Below, piece by piece: positions 1-12,659 of a stretch of 64,000 nt of DNA. Both the position numbers and the translations under genes were made by a program. How positions within the stretch are numbered: position 1 is the stretch's first letter; the number at the start of each line of letters is the position of its first letter. Source of the DNA: Lotus japonicus (taxonomy: Eukaryota; Streptophyta; Magnoliopsida; Fabales; Fabaceae). Location: positions 50,148,066-50,212,065 of the forward strand of contig NC_080042.1 of assembly GCF_012489685.1 (NCBI RefSeq), given 5' to 3'. The notes under the pieces are model-generated. The model did no database searches. It was given only the letters and a program-made list of their open reading frames with translations, and had not been told where the DNA came from.

Positions 1-118
1 TTAGAGAGAAAACAAATAGAAAGTGATACTTCTAGAATCTGTTTTTTAAAATGATATTACAGTGCTATTTGCTTACACGTGCTAAGTGACAAACTTCTAC
101 TGGTGTGAATTTTATTAT

Positions 119-310
119 GGGTTAAAGGTCATATTAGTCTCTGTGTTTGTAAAAGCGTTTGATTTTGGTCCCTTAGTCAAAAAACCGCCAGTAACTGTAT
201 TATAAACCGTCAGTAACTGTAAAGAAAACCGCCACTAAACGTCATTTTTTGACTAAGGGACCAAATTCAAACACTTTTACAAACACAGGGACTAATATGA
301 CCTTTAACCC
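119..310. mobile_element. MITE, Mutator-like, 192 bp
   Basis: Terminal inverted repeats of about 65 bp begin GGGTTAAAGGTCATATTAG and end with the matching complement CCTTTAACCC. The flanks TTTTATTAT and TTCTATTAT match at 8 of 9 positions, which fits the 9-bp target duplication of Mutator elements. The interior repeats an ACCGYCAGTAACTGTA-like motif. There is no coding capacity. Confidence 0.8.
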
Positions 311-431
311 TTCTATTATTCGTTGAATTGAATTTTTTTTTTTGCTTGTGATGTGTGGCTCTAATTCCCCTTTCTCAATATTTAGTCAATTACAATCAAC
401 CAATATCAATATCAATCAATATCAATATCAA

Positions 432-2750
432 TCAATATATATTAGAAAAGAACAACTTCTAGAATGACGTGTCAGCACTAGATTAATTCTTAGTGACGTG
501 TCATTCTCACGTTAATTCTCATAAAAAAAAATTCCACGTGTCATTCTCAGGTATTTTTAGAGTATTAATTAATTTTTATGGTATTTTTATTGAATTTTCG
601 GATTTTTAAATTTTAGATTTGATTAGGATTTAAGTTGTTTATTTCTTGATTTTTTCTTGGGTATTTTATTTTATTTTGAGAGTATTAATTAGTTTTTATC
701 GTATTTTTATTGAATTTTCGGATTTTTATTTAATTCAGGATTTTATGAGTTTTTATTGTGATTTGCTATATTTCGGTAGTTTTTATCTATCTTCAGTTAG
801 TACCTTTTTAAATTTTAGATTTGATTTGGATTTAGGTTGTTAATTTCTTGATTATATCTTGGATCTTTTATTTTATTTTTGATTTATTTTGAGGTTATTA
901 ATTAATTTTTATGGTGTCTTTATTGAATTTTCGGATTTGTATTTAATTTATGATTTTATAAGTTTTTATTGTGATTTGCTAGATTTTGATAGTTTTTATC
1001 TATCTTTAATTAATACTTTTTTAAATTTTAGATTTGATTAGGATTTAGGTTGTTTATTTCTTGATTTTTTCTTAATTTGTCTTATTTTTATTAAATATTA
1101 ATTCCAGGAAAAGGGAGCTGATATGGTGCTGAGGGTCCACAGAGCTACCATGGACACGCAGAGATTTGATGGTTGCTAGGTGAATTTGGCAGAGTTTCTC
1201 ATTAGCTGCGGACTGCGGTTGTTTCTATATTGTTTCCATTTATCACCTAAGAGAAGTGTGTTTACTTAAATTTTCAAACTCATGTAAGGATGTAACAGAA
1301 GGGAAAATTAATCAGGGGCTGCTAAGTTAGTTAGATGTTATTATAGTAGATACTTAGTACTAGAACGAGATGAGTTATAAATAGAGAGAAATCAAATTAG
1401 AGGAACACATTATGTAGCATTATATATCTCTCATTAAGTATGTCTTTTAGTATCTGAAAATATTGCTAAAGTATGGTATTGAACATGTCTTAAGCACAAG
1501 AGAAAGTTCTTCGTGCAACACATAGATAAAAAGTGATTGTTTGAACTTATAGGTCGAAATCTAATTCCTATGAGTGGTAAATAAAAAATCAATATGATGT
1601 CATTACTTTTTTCATAACTTTTTGAAAATTTTAAAAAGAAATAAATATAAAGGCATGATAATTTGATGATTAAAATGTGTCGTGCGGAGATTAGAAAACA
1701 TTAATACATATATAGTGTATTTTTATTTAAGTTAAACTATAGGGTTAAGAGTTCCCACGGAGATGAACATTTTACATGAAAATTCATGTAAAATTAACAT
1801 AAAAAGCTCCTACGGGGCAAAAAGCTAGACATAAACCAAGGTATTGATTCACGCCTCAAACACAAGAGCAAATTTCACCGTAAAAACACTAGAAATATTT
1901 GTTCTGGAGATGCACACAATTTTCTACTGCTTATCTTTCTGAAACCTAAAAGCGGCTATTGTTTGTATTTGCGTATAATTTTCAATTGATATGTTTTAAT
2001 TTTAAACTACTATAATGCTACCTACGTGAGATTTTATTTTATATAAAAAGTATCATTATACTTTTTTATACAATCATTATATTCTAAACTAATTGATTGA
2101 TATTATTTTAATAGAAAAATTTAATATAATTAATTTTAGTATTGTTTTCAAAATTTTAAGAGTGTATATTTATATATGTTTATAACTATAATAATTGGAT
2201 AGTTAGAAAAGTACGAGGAGTAAAAAATATTAATACATATGTACTATAAAATTATGACCTAAATTTATTAGTGCTAACAAATTAGAGTTACGAGATCTCA
2301 CGGGGAGGAACATTTTATATGTAAAATGAAAATTTGTAGGAGTTAAAAAAAAATTCATTTTTTCTATAACTTAAGTGTATTTTTAATAATTTAAACAATA
2401 ATTATATATTTATGTATTATTACATATCTAAAACACAAAAGTATTACCCTTTATGCAACACGAGTACATCTTCACAAACAAAATTCAGTTATACCTCACA
2501 TATGCAAAACTTAAAGCTTTTGGTTTATTAACTTCTGTGTTTTTCAAAATCTTTATATTAGTTAATGAAGTGTATGCTTACAAAACACTAAAATTGAGTG
2601 TCTGAATTTATGTTCTTTAAATATCTACATCTTTATTATGATTGTTCTTACATTCTTAGCATCTTAAATATTTTATAATTTAAAATATTAATCGATGTAT
2701 CAAATACAATAAACAAATTCCCTGTGCAACGCGCGGGTAAAAAACACTAG
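432..2750 (+). mobile_element. Probable non-autonomous Helitron
   Basis: The right end has the Helitron 3' signature: a GC-rich hairpin (CCCTGTGCAACGCGCGGG, 2720-2737), about 10 bases, then CTAG followed by host T. The left end begins TC after an A (431), so insertion between A and T is satisfied. The interior is AT-rich with no helicase ORF. It carries a short motif around CTCCCCGTGAG (1750-1820, 2290-2340, inverted) that recurs in the reverse-oriented element at 45426, which supports one family. The 3' end is well supported; the 5' end is inferred. Confidence 0.6.
551..1075. repeat. AT-rich tandem repeat, about 2.5 units of roughly 200 bp
   Basis: Units share the block TTGAATTTTCGGATTTTTA, the block TTTAAATTTTAGATTTGATT and the block GTTTATTTCTTGATT. 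The first unit lacks the middle section. It lies inside the candidate Helitron and is not coding; the 65-residue ORF here is a by-product. Confidence 0.75.
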
Positions 2751-3032
2751 TATATATTAAAATGCAAACATTTCTATAAATATAGTTGAATTTTAATCTT
2801 AACCCAAAAAAACAAAGCAAGCACATTTGTGAAGTAAAACTAGTTTACATTTTACAATAATGACATCTAAGAGATTTTTCCTCTATTTAGGTTGTGTGAG
2901 CTAGAGGCGGCCAGTGGAGTGTGGCGGTCGCGCTGGCAGTGTGGACGGTGAACTCGTGAGACTTGCGATCAAAGTTTGTCCAGGCTTCGCAAAATTCCTG
3001 ATTCCGCCTCTGCCAACCCATATGTCCTCCAG

Positions 3033-3384
3033 CAGGGCCGGTCCTGGGCCTGTGCAAGCAGGCGCACAACCCAGGGCATCCAAAAAGAAGGGGCCCCAAA
3101 AAAATTCTCATTAAACTTTCCCCTAAAATAAAATTTAGTTATAATAATTAATGTTCAAGATGTTATTAATGACTTGAGCTGGTCTAGTGGTTAGTAATTG
3201 TGTATGTTACTTTTATGTCCGGGTTCGAATCTCACCTTTTGGCTTTTGACATGTTATTTGTTAATTAATTTAAATTGAAAGAATTCAAAAATTAATGGTT
3301 CTAATGAAATTTCGAACCTAAAAATTATTAGGGGTCCATTTATATTATTTTCCCCGGGCCTCCAAAATGTCGGGACCGGCCCTG
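3033..3384. mobile_element. Non-autonomous hAT element, copy 1
   Basis: It starts CAGGGCCGGTCCTGG and ends CGGGACCGGCCCTG, the CAGGG...CCCTG ends usual for hAT. The 8-bp flanks TCCTCCAG and TCCCTCAA match at 6 of 8. The family is confirmed by a second copy at 13987-14646 with the same two ends. The interior (3178-3235) contains a tRNA-like pair of internal promoter boxes, noted separately. Confidence 0.8.
3178..3235 (+). other. tRNA-related sequence (SINE-head-like) inside the hAT element
   Basis: An A-box-like segment (GAGCTGGTCTAGTGGTTAG) is followed about 30 bases later by a B-box GGGTTCGAATC. The spacing resembles a tRNA or SINE head. I do not see a complete cloverleaf acceptor stem, so this is not called a tRNA gene. 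Confidence 0.4.
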
Positions 3385-4180
3385 TCCCTCAACTTTTACC
3401 ACTTGACTCCTACGAGACAATACTTTAGTTTTGTAACACAATAATAGTTTTAGAAAAAAACACAAAAATTAAAACAACAAGAGTATTAAATAAAATTGCA
3501 AATGAGTGGTTTGGACTTCCATGAGCTCTGCCATCACACTGAAAGATTGACGTATTATAAATGACTCGCCGCCTCGTGAAGGACACACGATGAGTCCTAA
3601 ATGAATTCCTTCATCAATGCCAATTGCAGATTGGATCAAAGAATTGCGAACACACAGTTTGATGAATTGGTCTGTAAAAATTAGGATAAAGCTTTGTTAT
3701 CACTTTCAGGTAAAAAATAGATATTAAAATCTAATTCACAAAATTGTTTTTAAATTCAGAAAATTAAAATATAAATCAAACAAGTTCCTAGTCTCTTTAA
3801 ATGTTTGCATGATTATTTTAATTATCTAATGTTGGCATGGTAAACAACCATTTGATGTCAATATAAAGAATTTTGCACAAATATAAATATATATATATAT
3901 GTATATTAAATCCTACAAAAATCTCCGGAGGATTAATGATGATATTTATTTAAATTTTGTGTTTGAGTTCTGAATTTTTAAAATAATTTGACAATTTAAT
4001 TTTTTTTAAATCGGCCAATTTATTCACATAACAAATTGAGTTATTTTTTTTATAAACACATACCAGTATTTCTTTCCATATCTTTTCATCATGTCATATT
4101 ATATATTATATTTATTTATTATTATTTTTTTCATCACATTTTTCTCAGTCGTCGTGTCTACCGCTGCATAGTTATACGAG

Positions 4181-4362
4181 TAATGATATATACACACCTC
4201 ATTTTTTAAACACTTCATTTCTACCTCTTTTTGTTTCTATCTCTCTCATCTTATCATCTATCACATCTCATACTTTCTCTCTCTTATTTTTTCTTTTCTT
4301 CCTATCTCTCTCTTCATTCCACCTCTTTCACCTCAAATGAGAGGTGTGTAAGTAACATTATT
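4181..4362. mobile_element. MITE with imperfect inverted ends
   Basis: The left end contains TACACACCTCATTT and the right end contains AAATGAGAGGTGTGTA, with TAATGAT and ATTATTGA outside them. The interior is a C/T-rich run (CTCTCTCTTC) without a real gene. No target duplication was assigned. Confidence 0.55.
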
Positions 4363-5262
4363 GATAGTTATACACATCAAACATTTTCCCATTGCAAAAT
4401 ATTAACGTGTCACCACGTGAGGTATGACGACATAGTCCACCTCCTATCCTATGATTCCCATGTGTATGAAGCTCTCTTGTCTGTTTATAGGTACACACAC
4501 TCACTCTTTCCCTCCAACTCTTCCCTCCAACTCCGAGCTCTCGTTTTCACATGATTACAACGCCACTTTCAACGGCAATTAAGGAGAATAAGAAAAAGAA
4601 TTACCATCAAGCACGCAACTTTTGTAATTTTTATTCCAAAGCTGACACAGCATTTCGGTTCCAATAAGAGACAATGCCATAAGTAACAAGACAAGTAGTA
4701 GTTGATTCCAATTTTAGCAACCAATCATCATTCATTTCAGGTATTATATACACAAATATATGTAAAGTATGTGTTAGTTAATTAATTATCACTTATCACT
4801 CAATCTTTGCTCCCACATTTCTGTACCACAAGGTCAATACTTCAACTTGTTCATCATTTTCCCTCAGTCACGCTTTAATTTATTTCAAATTTTCTACTGA
4901 CATTCTTCTCCATCCCACTATTCTTTGAGGCCTGGGCAAAGCTGAAACCTTTTCCTGTTGCATGCGCTAAAAGGTCTATTACTGTCTTTTTTACATGCAG
5001 TAGCAAATTTTTCTTCAAACAAGTGTAGTTAATTTGTTGCCATTTGACTTTAGAAGATCCTCTACTCCTTAGTATTACACATATACGGTTATAAACATAC
5101 GATAAAGATTCTTGTACCACTTTTTTTCTTACACAATTAAATATAGGAAAATGAGAGAAAAATCATAAATGAGGTATGTAATGTAACAGAAAGAGAGAAA
5201 TGGAGAAAAATAATATATATATATATATAGTGACAGATGTATGTACAACACCATGAGGACAT

Positions 5263-5430
5263 AAAAGTATGTGGTTTTTTATGGGTTTTTTGGTAAAACA
5301 TGCCTTCACTTGTGTTTCACATTGTTAAATACCCTCACTTGAGTAGTAAAAGTATGTGGTTTTTTATGATTTCTTTGGTAAAAAATGTACTCACTTGTAT
5401 TCCATTTGGTAAAAAATGCACTCACTTCTA
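5263..5430. repeat. Tandem repeat, about 80 bp unit
   Basis: AAAGTATGTGGTTTTTTATG occurs near 5266 and 5347, each followed by a TTTGGTAAAA...CTCACTTG segment. The TTGGTAAAA/CTCACTT part repeats a third time near 5405. Confidence 0.7.
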
Positions 5431-5526
5431 AGAGTATATATTTAAATCTTTTATACGAATTTATATGTATATATTGCCCTCACAACATCAAACAATTCAC
5501 CGTTATATATATTACACTCCACCGTT

Positions 5527-5604
5527 GTCTTCCTGCGAAAATCGTCCCCCAAAAGAACGGTTTTTGCTAATTTCGTAGTTGGGGGACGATTTTCACAGGA
5601 AGGG
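5527..5604. repeat. Inverted repeat (foldback), about 24-bp arms
   Basis: The left arm CTTCCTGCGAAAATCGTCCC (continuing CCAA) pairs with TTGGGGGACGATTTTCACAG (continuing GAAG), with one mismatch. The spacer is about 28 bases. It may be a remnant of the MULE-type MITEs whose termini contain GGGGGACCAAA...TTAAGCC, a motif that follows at 5614-5637. Confidence 0.65.
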
Positions 5605-6000
5605 CAAAATTGGGGGACCAAATGTGCAATTAAGCCTAGATTTTTAAAACTAAATGCTTTATTGTTCACTTGCACCATCGATTTCCCAATGTTTGCTCTT
5701 GCTGGGCATATATGATCATGCATTAGCCTCCTCTTCTCACACCAAATAACTTAAGCTTTAAGAAGAATTGCTCCTTAACACAACCTTTCATATTTCATGC
5801 CCAACAAATATTTGAACGAGCAAGTGAGGCCTCCAATTATAGCAACTTAAATATTAAGAAGAGTTGTGGTTTATGCTGCTAAGTGATTAGCCATTTTTGG
5901 TTCCATATATATTTTTCATGTTTTAGAGCAATGTTTTCTCACTAAAGACTTTGTTTCCCTCTATGTTGCAGAGTTTGAACAGCAAAGAGTAGCTGAAAAG

Positions 6001-9000
6001 ATGATGGAGGAATTCTGGACCATGACTTGTGGGGATTATAATTCTTCTGAAACAGGAGGAAAGCCTTTCTGTTATGATTTAAAGTTTTTGAAAGATCCTT
6101 CCAAATGCATCAACCATTTGTTGGCCATTTCCTTTGATGTGTTACTCTTGATCATGCTGTCATTCATTATGATCCAAAAGTCTTTGTTTAGACCACATCG
6201 GGGTCGACGTTGGGAGGAAAAGTATTCAAAGTTGCAGCTAGTTTCTGCCATAACCAATGGTTCTCTGGGGCTGTTCCATTTATGCTTAGGAATCTGGGTT
6301 TTAGAGGAGAAGTTAAGGAAAAACCACACAGCTTTTCCTCTTAATTGGTGGCTGCTAGAACTCTTTCAGGGAATCACATGGTTGTTAGCTGGTTTAACTG
6401 TAAGCCTTAAAGTAAATCAACTTCCAAGAGCATGCTTATGGCTGTTTTCGACTGTTCTGTTCTTTGTTTCTGGTGTTTTTTGTGCTATATCATTGTCTTA
6501 TGCAATAAACACCAGAGAATTTCCCCTCAAAGCAGTTTTAGATGTTCTATCTTTTCCAGGAGCAATTTTGCTTTTCTTATGCACATTCAAATCATCCCAA
6601 TGTGAAGAGACTAGTCAAGAAATTGATGAAAGACTTTATACCCCTTTAGATTGCAAGTTCAATGATGTTGATCTTGTAACACCATTTTCCAGAGCTGGAT
6701 ACTTGAGTAGAATATCATTTTGGTGGTTGAATCCTTTGATGAAAAGGGGTCAAGAGAAAACACTTCAGGATGAGGATATCCCAAAGCTACGAGAACTTGA
6801 CCGCGCAGAAAGTTGTTACTTGTCATTTGTTGAACACTTGAACAGACAAAGAGAAAAGGATATCCCATTGTCATCGTCATCAGTTTTATGGACAATACTT
6901 TCATGTCACCGGAATGAGATTCTGGTGACAGGATTCTTTGCTTTCCTCAAGGTACTCACTCTCTCTGCTGGTCCTCTACTTCTGAATGCCTTCATATTGG
7001 TTGCTGAGGGTAATCAAAGTTTTAAATATGAAGGTTATGTGCTGGCCATGTCACTTTTCTTTATAAAGATCATAGAATCCCTTTCCCAAAGGCAGTGGTA
7101 TTTCAACAGTAGACTTGTTGGCATGAAAGTTAGATCACTACTTACAGCAGCCATTTATAAAAAGATATTGCGACTTTCCAATGCTTCTAGGCTGGTTCAC
7201 TCTGGTGGTGAGATAATGAACTATGTGACAGTAGATGTTTATAGGATTGGAGAATTTCCATTTTGGTTTCACCAATCTTGGACAACAATCCTCCAACTAT
7301 GTATTGCATTAGTAATTCTCTTCCGCGCTGTTGGGCTCGCAACAATTGCGTCGTTGGTGGTAATAGTTCTTACTGTGCTTTGCAACACTCCACTAGCAAA
7401 GTTGCAGCACAAGTTTCAGAGCAAACTAATGGTGGCACAAGATAAGAGACTCAAGGCTAGTTCGGAGGCTTTAGTGAATATTAAAGTGCTGAAGCTATAT
7501 GCATGGGAGACGCATTTTAAAAATTCTATAGAGAACTTAAGAAGTGTAGAGCTAAAACTGTTGTCTTCACTGCAACTGAAAAAGGCATACAACATCTTTC
7601 TCTTTTGGACCGCGCCAATGTTGGTGTCTTCTGCTTCCTTTTTGACATGCTACTTCCTGAATATTCCTTTGCATGCAAACAATGTTTTCACTTTTGTCGC
7701 GACTTTGCGCCTTGTGCAAGATCCAATTACGGCCATCCCGGATGTTGTTGGGGCGGCCATTCAGGCAAAAGTTGCGTTCGCACGGATTTTTAAATTTCTT
7801 GAGGCACCAGAACTGCAGGATGCGGATTTCAAGAACAGGTTCATTAGTGACAACAATCTCAGGGGATCAATTTTAATCAAATCTGCTGAATTTTCATGGG
7901 AAGGTAATGTATCAAAGCCAACACTGAGGAACATAAATTTAGAGGTTAGACCTGGACAAAAGGTGGCTATTTGTGGAGAAGTTGGCTCAGGAAAATCTAC
8001 CCTCTTAGCCACAATTCTTGGAGAAATTCCTAATACAAAGGGTGTTGTAAGTTTTTCTTTTTCTTTTTATGCTCGTACAATGCATTCCTAGATCTTTTGA
8101 GTTGTGATACTAATTGGCTACAAGTTTTGCATTCCTATCTTTTTGTGCATGTTCGGAAACCTTCGACAATTGATTCTGAAGACAGAATCAATTATGGAGA
8201 GAAGCTTTTGTCAGTAGCTTCTCGCTTTCAGAATTGATGCTGATGAAAGAGAACTTCATCTAAACATGTTATTTGTAACTTTAGTACATAATTCAACTAA
8301 ATCTTTTTTCCCACTAGATGAGGTCAACTTTATTGAAATAGTGTCCTATCATTTAACTTCAAATTACTCTAGTAAACTTTTCAGGTCCTTACATCAGCTG
8401 TGATTGAAAGGTGTCTGATTCTCTTTTCTGAATTACAGATTGACGTTTATGGGAAGCTGGCATATGTTTCCCAAACAGCATGGATACAGACAGGTACAAT
8501 CCAGGACAACATTTTGTTTGGATCTGATTTGGATGCTCAAAGATATCAAGAAACTCTTCAAAGATCTTCACTAGTGAAGGACCTTGAGTTGTTTCCCCAT
8601 GGTGACCTCACTGAAATAGGTGAAAGAGGAGTAAACCTCAGTGGAGGACAAAAGCAGCGAGTTCAACTCGCCCGTGCTCTTTATCAAAATGCTGATGTAT
8701 ATCTTTTGGATGATCCATTCAGTGCTGTTGATGCGCATACTGCTTCAAATTTGTTCAATGTAATGATATCTTTCTTTCTACATGCCCTCCAATTATATCT
8801 TCAATGTCAGTCTTTACTAAAAGATGGCTTTGAAACTTGGCAGGAATATATCATGGAAGGCCTTAAGGGGAAAACTGTCTTACTTGTGACTCATCAAGTT
8901 GACTTCCTCCCAGCATTTGATTCTGTTTTGGTAATTTCATTCATCTTAATAAATTGCTTACTAGCATGTTTGGACTAGCTTCTTATTTTACAGAATCAAT

Positions 9001-12000
9001 TCTGACAGCTGAAAGCTACTCACAGAAGCTTTTCCCCATAAAGGGTTTTGGCTTCAGAATCAATTCTGGAAGGATTTCCAAACATGCATTACATCATTGA
9101 TCATCTTTTTTCCCCTTTATTTCCCACATGTGACGAAAAACTAATAATTGTTACAAAAAATTCATAGTTGATGTCAAATGGGGAAATCCTAGAAGCTGCT
9201 CCTTATCACCATCTATTGACCTCAAGCAAGGAATTCCAAGACCTTGTCAATGCTCACAAGGACACTGCCGGTTCTAAGCAGCTTGTGGATGTTACTTATT
9301 CGCCACGACATTCAAGTTCTGCTAGAGAAATTACACAAGCTTTCATAGAGAAGCAGTTTAAAGATGAAAGTGGAAATCAATTAATTAAACAAGAAGAAAG
9401 AGAGATAGGAGACACAGGATTAAAGCCTTACTTACAGTATCTGAATCAGATGAAAGGCTACATATATTTCTTTCTGGCTTCCCTTTGCCACCTTACATTT
9501 GTCATTTGTCAGATATTGCAAAATTCATGGATGGCTGCCAATGTTGACAATCCCCATGTCAGCACATTGAAACTCATCATAGTTTACTTCCTAATTGGGG
9601 TTACTTCAACATTTTTCATGCTGATCAGAAGTCTACTTGTAGTTGCTTTGGGTATTCAATCATCAAAATTACTATTTCTACAGTTAATGAACTCGCTATT
9701 TCGCGCACCTATGTCTTTTTATGACTCTACACCACTGGGAAGGATACTTAGTAGGGTAAGCATTTCATACATTTTTTTCCATGCTATGGAATGTGATGGT
9801 GGTAAGAGTATTTTAACTGTGATTTCCTTTTTACAGGTCTCATCAGATCTGAGCATTATGGATCTTGATCTCCCATTTATCCTCACTTATGCTGTGGGAG
9901 GCACTATAAACTGTTATTCAAATCTCACAGTTTTAGCAGTTGTCACTTGGCAAGTCTTGATTGTCTCTATACCAATGATTTATATTGCGATCCGCTTGCA
10001 GGTCAGGAACATACTCTTTTTTTAATCATATTGCAACAGTGAGATGATTAGCATGTTTTGATCAGCTTATTTTTCTGCAGAATCAATTCTGGGAATTGGA
10101 AGCTACTCACATAAGCTTTTCTCCCAGAATTGTTTTTGGTTGAAGGATTTCCAAACATGTTGTCTTCTTTACCAATTGAAAGCTATCAAATTCAATTACA
10201 TAATACTCATTCTTCTTTGAAATGAGGGATTATGCAGGGTGTGGTGGAGAAACATGTTTTTTAACTTCTAACCCTCCTTCAGCTTTTATCTTTCTGTTAA
10301 TTTCAATAATGTGTCCCCAGGATGTTGGAAAGTAAACATGGAAACTTCTTTTTGGTTGTTGGTGTTTGTGTATGTTTTAAACAGAGATACTACTTTGCCA
10401 CGGCAAAAGAAGTGATGCGGATGAATGGCACAACAAAATCCTTTGTGGCTAATCATTTAGCTGAAACTGTTGCTGGAGCTATGACAATAAGGGCTTTTGA
10501 GGATGAAGATCGTTTTTTCAACAAGAATCTAGACCTAATTGATGTCAATGCTAGTACTTTCTTCCATAGTTATGCCTCAAATGAGTGGTTGATCCAACGG
10601 TTAGAAGTAGTTGCTGCAGTTGTTCTAGCCTCAGCAGCATTATGCATGGTTATGCTTCCACCTGGGACTTTCACCTCGGGTGAGAGTTTGTCATTGTTTA
10701 AGAATTGTGATTATATTCAAGTTATTTGCTTTTATCCTAAAAAAATAGAATTTGATCTCTCTTAATGCAAGTTTCTAAGTTTCAATATCCTTTGTTTCAG
10801 GATTTATTGGCATGGCTCTATCTTATGGACTTTCACTAAACGCTTCCTTAGTATTTTCCATTCAAAGTCAATGCAATCTTGCAAATTATATAATATCTGT
10901 AGAGAGGCTGAATCAGTATATGCATATACCAAGTGAGGCCCCAGAAGTAATAGAAGGAAATCGTCCTCCTTTGAATTGGCCAGTTGCAGGCAAAGTAGAA
11001 ATAAATGACTTGAAGGTAATTGGGATCAAGATCTTCTGTCCCAGAATTGTATCCCAATTTTCTGTTCCACATATGAAATACTACCAGGTCAATTGAAATA
11101 GATATGAGTATGAAGTGGCAACCACAAACTTACATGTCAAAATTTTATTGGTGGAACAGAAAATGAGATAACATTTAGGGACAGAAGATTCCAATGCAGA
11201 TAACTGGTATTTATTTTAAAATGTGAAATGTTCAATAAAATTGGTATTAAACTGCATAATGTGTTTGTTTATACCAAAACAGATACGATACAGACCTAAG
11301 GGACCACTTGTGCTTCATGGAATCACTTGCACATTTGAAGCAGGACACAAGATTGGTATTGTTGGCAGGACAGGTAGTGGGAAATCCACACTGATAAGTG
11401 CTTTGTTTCGTCTTGTGGAGCCAGCTGGAGGAAAAATTGTAGTTGATGGCATAGACATCTCTACTATTGGACTTCATGATTTGAGGTCATGTTTTGGTGT
11501 TATACCTCAGGATCCTACCCTCTTTCATGGGACAGTTAGATATAATTTGGACCCTTTATCTCAACACACTGATCAAGAGATATGGGAGGTAAAACATTGT
11601 ACATTCTGTTAATCTTAGCATTTGCGTAGACAACATGTTCTTATTTTTTTTTGTCAAAATATGAAGGTTCTTGGGAAATGTCAATTGCGAGAAGTTGTCC
11701 AAGATAAAGAAGAGGGCTTAGACTCCTCAGGTACACTACCAAGTTTCATTGATGTAACTATATTTTGAAGCACTTGTTTCCTAGTTAGTAATGGCTAGTT
11801 ACAAATTGTTACAGTTGTTGAAGATGGATCAAACTGGAGCATGGGACAAAGGCAATTATTCTGTTTGGGGCGCGCACTTTTGAGAAGAAGTAGGATATTG
11901 GTGCTGGATGAAGCAACTGCATCGATCGATAATGCAACTGATTTGATTCTGCAAAAAACCATTAGGACTGAGTTTGCAGATTGCACAGTGATCACAGTTG

Positions 12001-12249
12001 CACACAGGATACCAACAGTGATGGATTGCACTATGGTTCTTTCAATCAGTGATGGTAAGTTGCTTATTGATTGTCCCTCTATTTAACAAACTTTTTCAGA
12101 TAAATCCATGAAAGAAATGTGTGGTTGAATTTTCAGGAAAATTAGCGGAGTATGATGAGCCGACGAACCTGATGAAGAGAGAAGGATCGCTGTTCAGGCA
12201 ACTTGTAAATGAGTACTGGTCTCATTCTCAGTCTGCAGAATCACATTGA
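6001..12249 (+). CDS. ABCC10: ABC transporter C family member 10-like (MRP-type), 11 coding exons
   Basis: Multidrug-resistance-associated type full transporter. The class exports glutathione conjugates and other organic anions, often at the vacuolar or plasma membrane; the substrate here is unknown. The exons I read are 6001-8046, 8439-8759, 8844-8930, 9168-9755, 9837-10001, 10385-10679, 10801-11015, 11283-11588, 11667-11730, 11815-12054 and 12137-12249. They use GT..AG junctions, keep the frame, and total 4440 nt (1479 residues), normal for this clade. Order: N-terminal TMD0 (about 30-200), TMD1, NBD1 with Walker [10 protein letters not shown] (about 659), signature LSGGQ (about 749) and Walker B VYLLDD; then TMD2 and NBD2 with Walker [10 protein letters not shown] (about 1267), signature variant WSMGQ (about 1370) and Walker B ILVLDEA. 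The protein resembles Arabidopsis ABCC10 from recall. No break is seen. Four introns carry MITEs. Confidence 0.95.
8146..8268 (-). mobile_element. MITE (GCATGTTTGG family) in ABCC intron 1
   Basis: Bounded by GCATGTTCGGA and TAAACATG. The inner segment GAAGCTTTTGTCAGTAGCTT...CAGAATTGAT is the reverse complement of the copies in introns 3 and 5, so this copy is in the opposite orientation. Confidence 0.65.
8964..9087 (+). mobile_element. MITE (GCATGTTTGG family) in ABCC intron 3
   Basis: Starts GCATGTTTGGACTAGC and ends GATTTCCAAACATGC. The interior holds the shared CAGAATCAATTCTG and AGCTACTCACAGAAGCTTTT motifs. Confidence 0.8.
10051..10160 (+). mobile_element. MITE (GCATGTTTGG family) in ABCC intron 5
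   Basis: Starts GCATGTTTTGATCAGC and ends GATTTCCAAACATG. It has the same interior blocks (CAGAATCAATTCTGG, AGCTACTCACATAAGCTTTT) as the intron 3 copy and lies in the same orientation. Confidence 0.8.
11030..11192. mobile_element. MITE with ~50-bp inverted repeats in ABCC intron 7
   Basis: GATCTTCTGTCCC and ATTTTCTGTTCCAC near the left end are matched in inverted order by GTGGAACAGAAAAT and GGGACAGAAGATT near the right end. It is unrelated to the GCATGTTTGG family. Confidence 0.75.
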
Positions 12250-12659
12250 TGCTAACAAGGAATTTTGTTTGCGCCAACCCTGTTGTCTCTCATTTTTTGG
12301 TTTCAGCAATAAGACAAGAAATGTGACTAGAAGTGGAATATGAAATGTGTTCTGTTAGGAGAAACTGTGAGGCCTGAGAAGTGGGAGGGGAATGAGGGTA
12401 ATGGAAAGAAAGGTTCAAGTGGATTCAAATGTACCACTTCTAGGATGATATTTAAATATTTTTTCCCTATTGTGTTTGGTTGTGTTATGTGATGGTCAAA
12501 AAAGCTAATGCGCATGTATCCAAAAGCTACACTTTTAAGTTTTTTTCCTTTAATTGATTTTGGAACCTAGATGGATGCAGTTAAACACACTATTAGAAAC
12601 TCAACTCCTTACTGATGAAGTTGATTTATAATGGTGACAAATTTTTTAGGTTATTTATT

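Larger units (their letters stand above)
3385..5970. other. Intergenic region upstream of the ABCC gene
   Basis: AT-rich sequence without a supported gene. It holds a MITE at 4181-4362, an (AT)n run near 3886-3900, a (TA)n run near 5214-5229, tandem repeats at 5263-5430 and an inverted repeat at 5527-5604. A splice acceptor (ATGTTGCAG, ending 5971) lies 29 bases before the ABCC start codon, so the ABCC 5' UTR probably contains an intron; its upstream exon was not located. Confidence 0.5.

Noticed and set aside
3178..3235. Functional tRNA gene
   Set aside because: Internal boxes are present but no complete acceptor stem was found and it lies within a hAT element.
4875..5120. 81-residue minus-strand ORF upstream of the ABCC gene
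   Set aside because: No domain, no supporting context and AT-rich sequence; a chance ORF is more likely.
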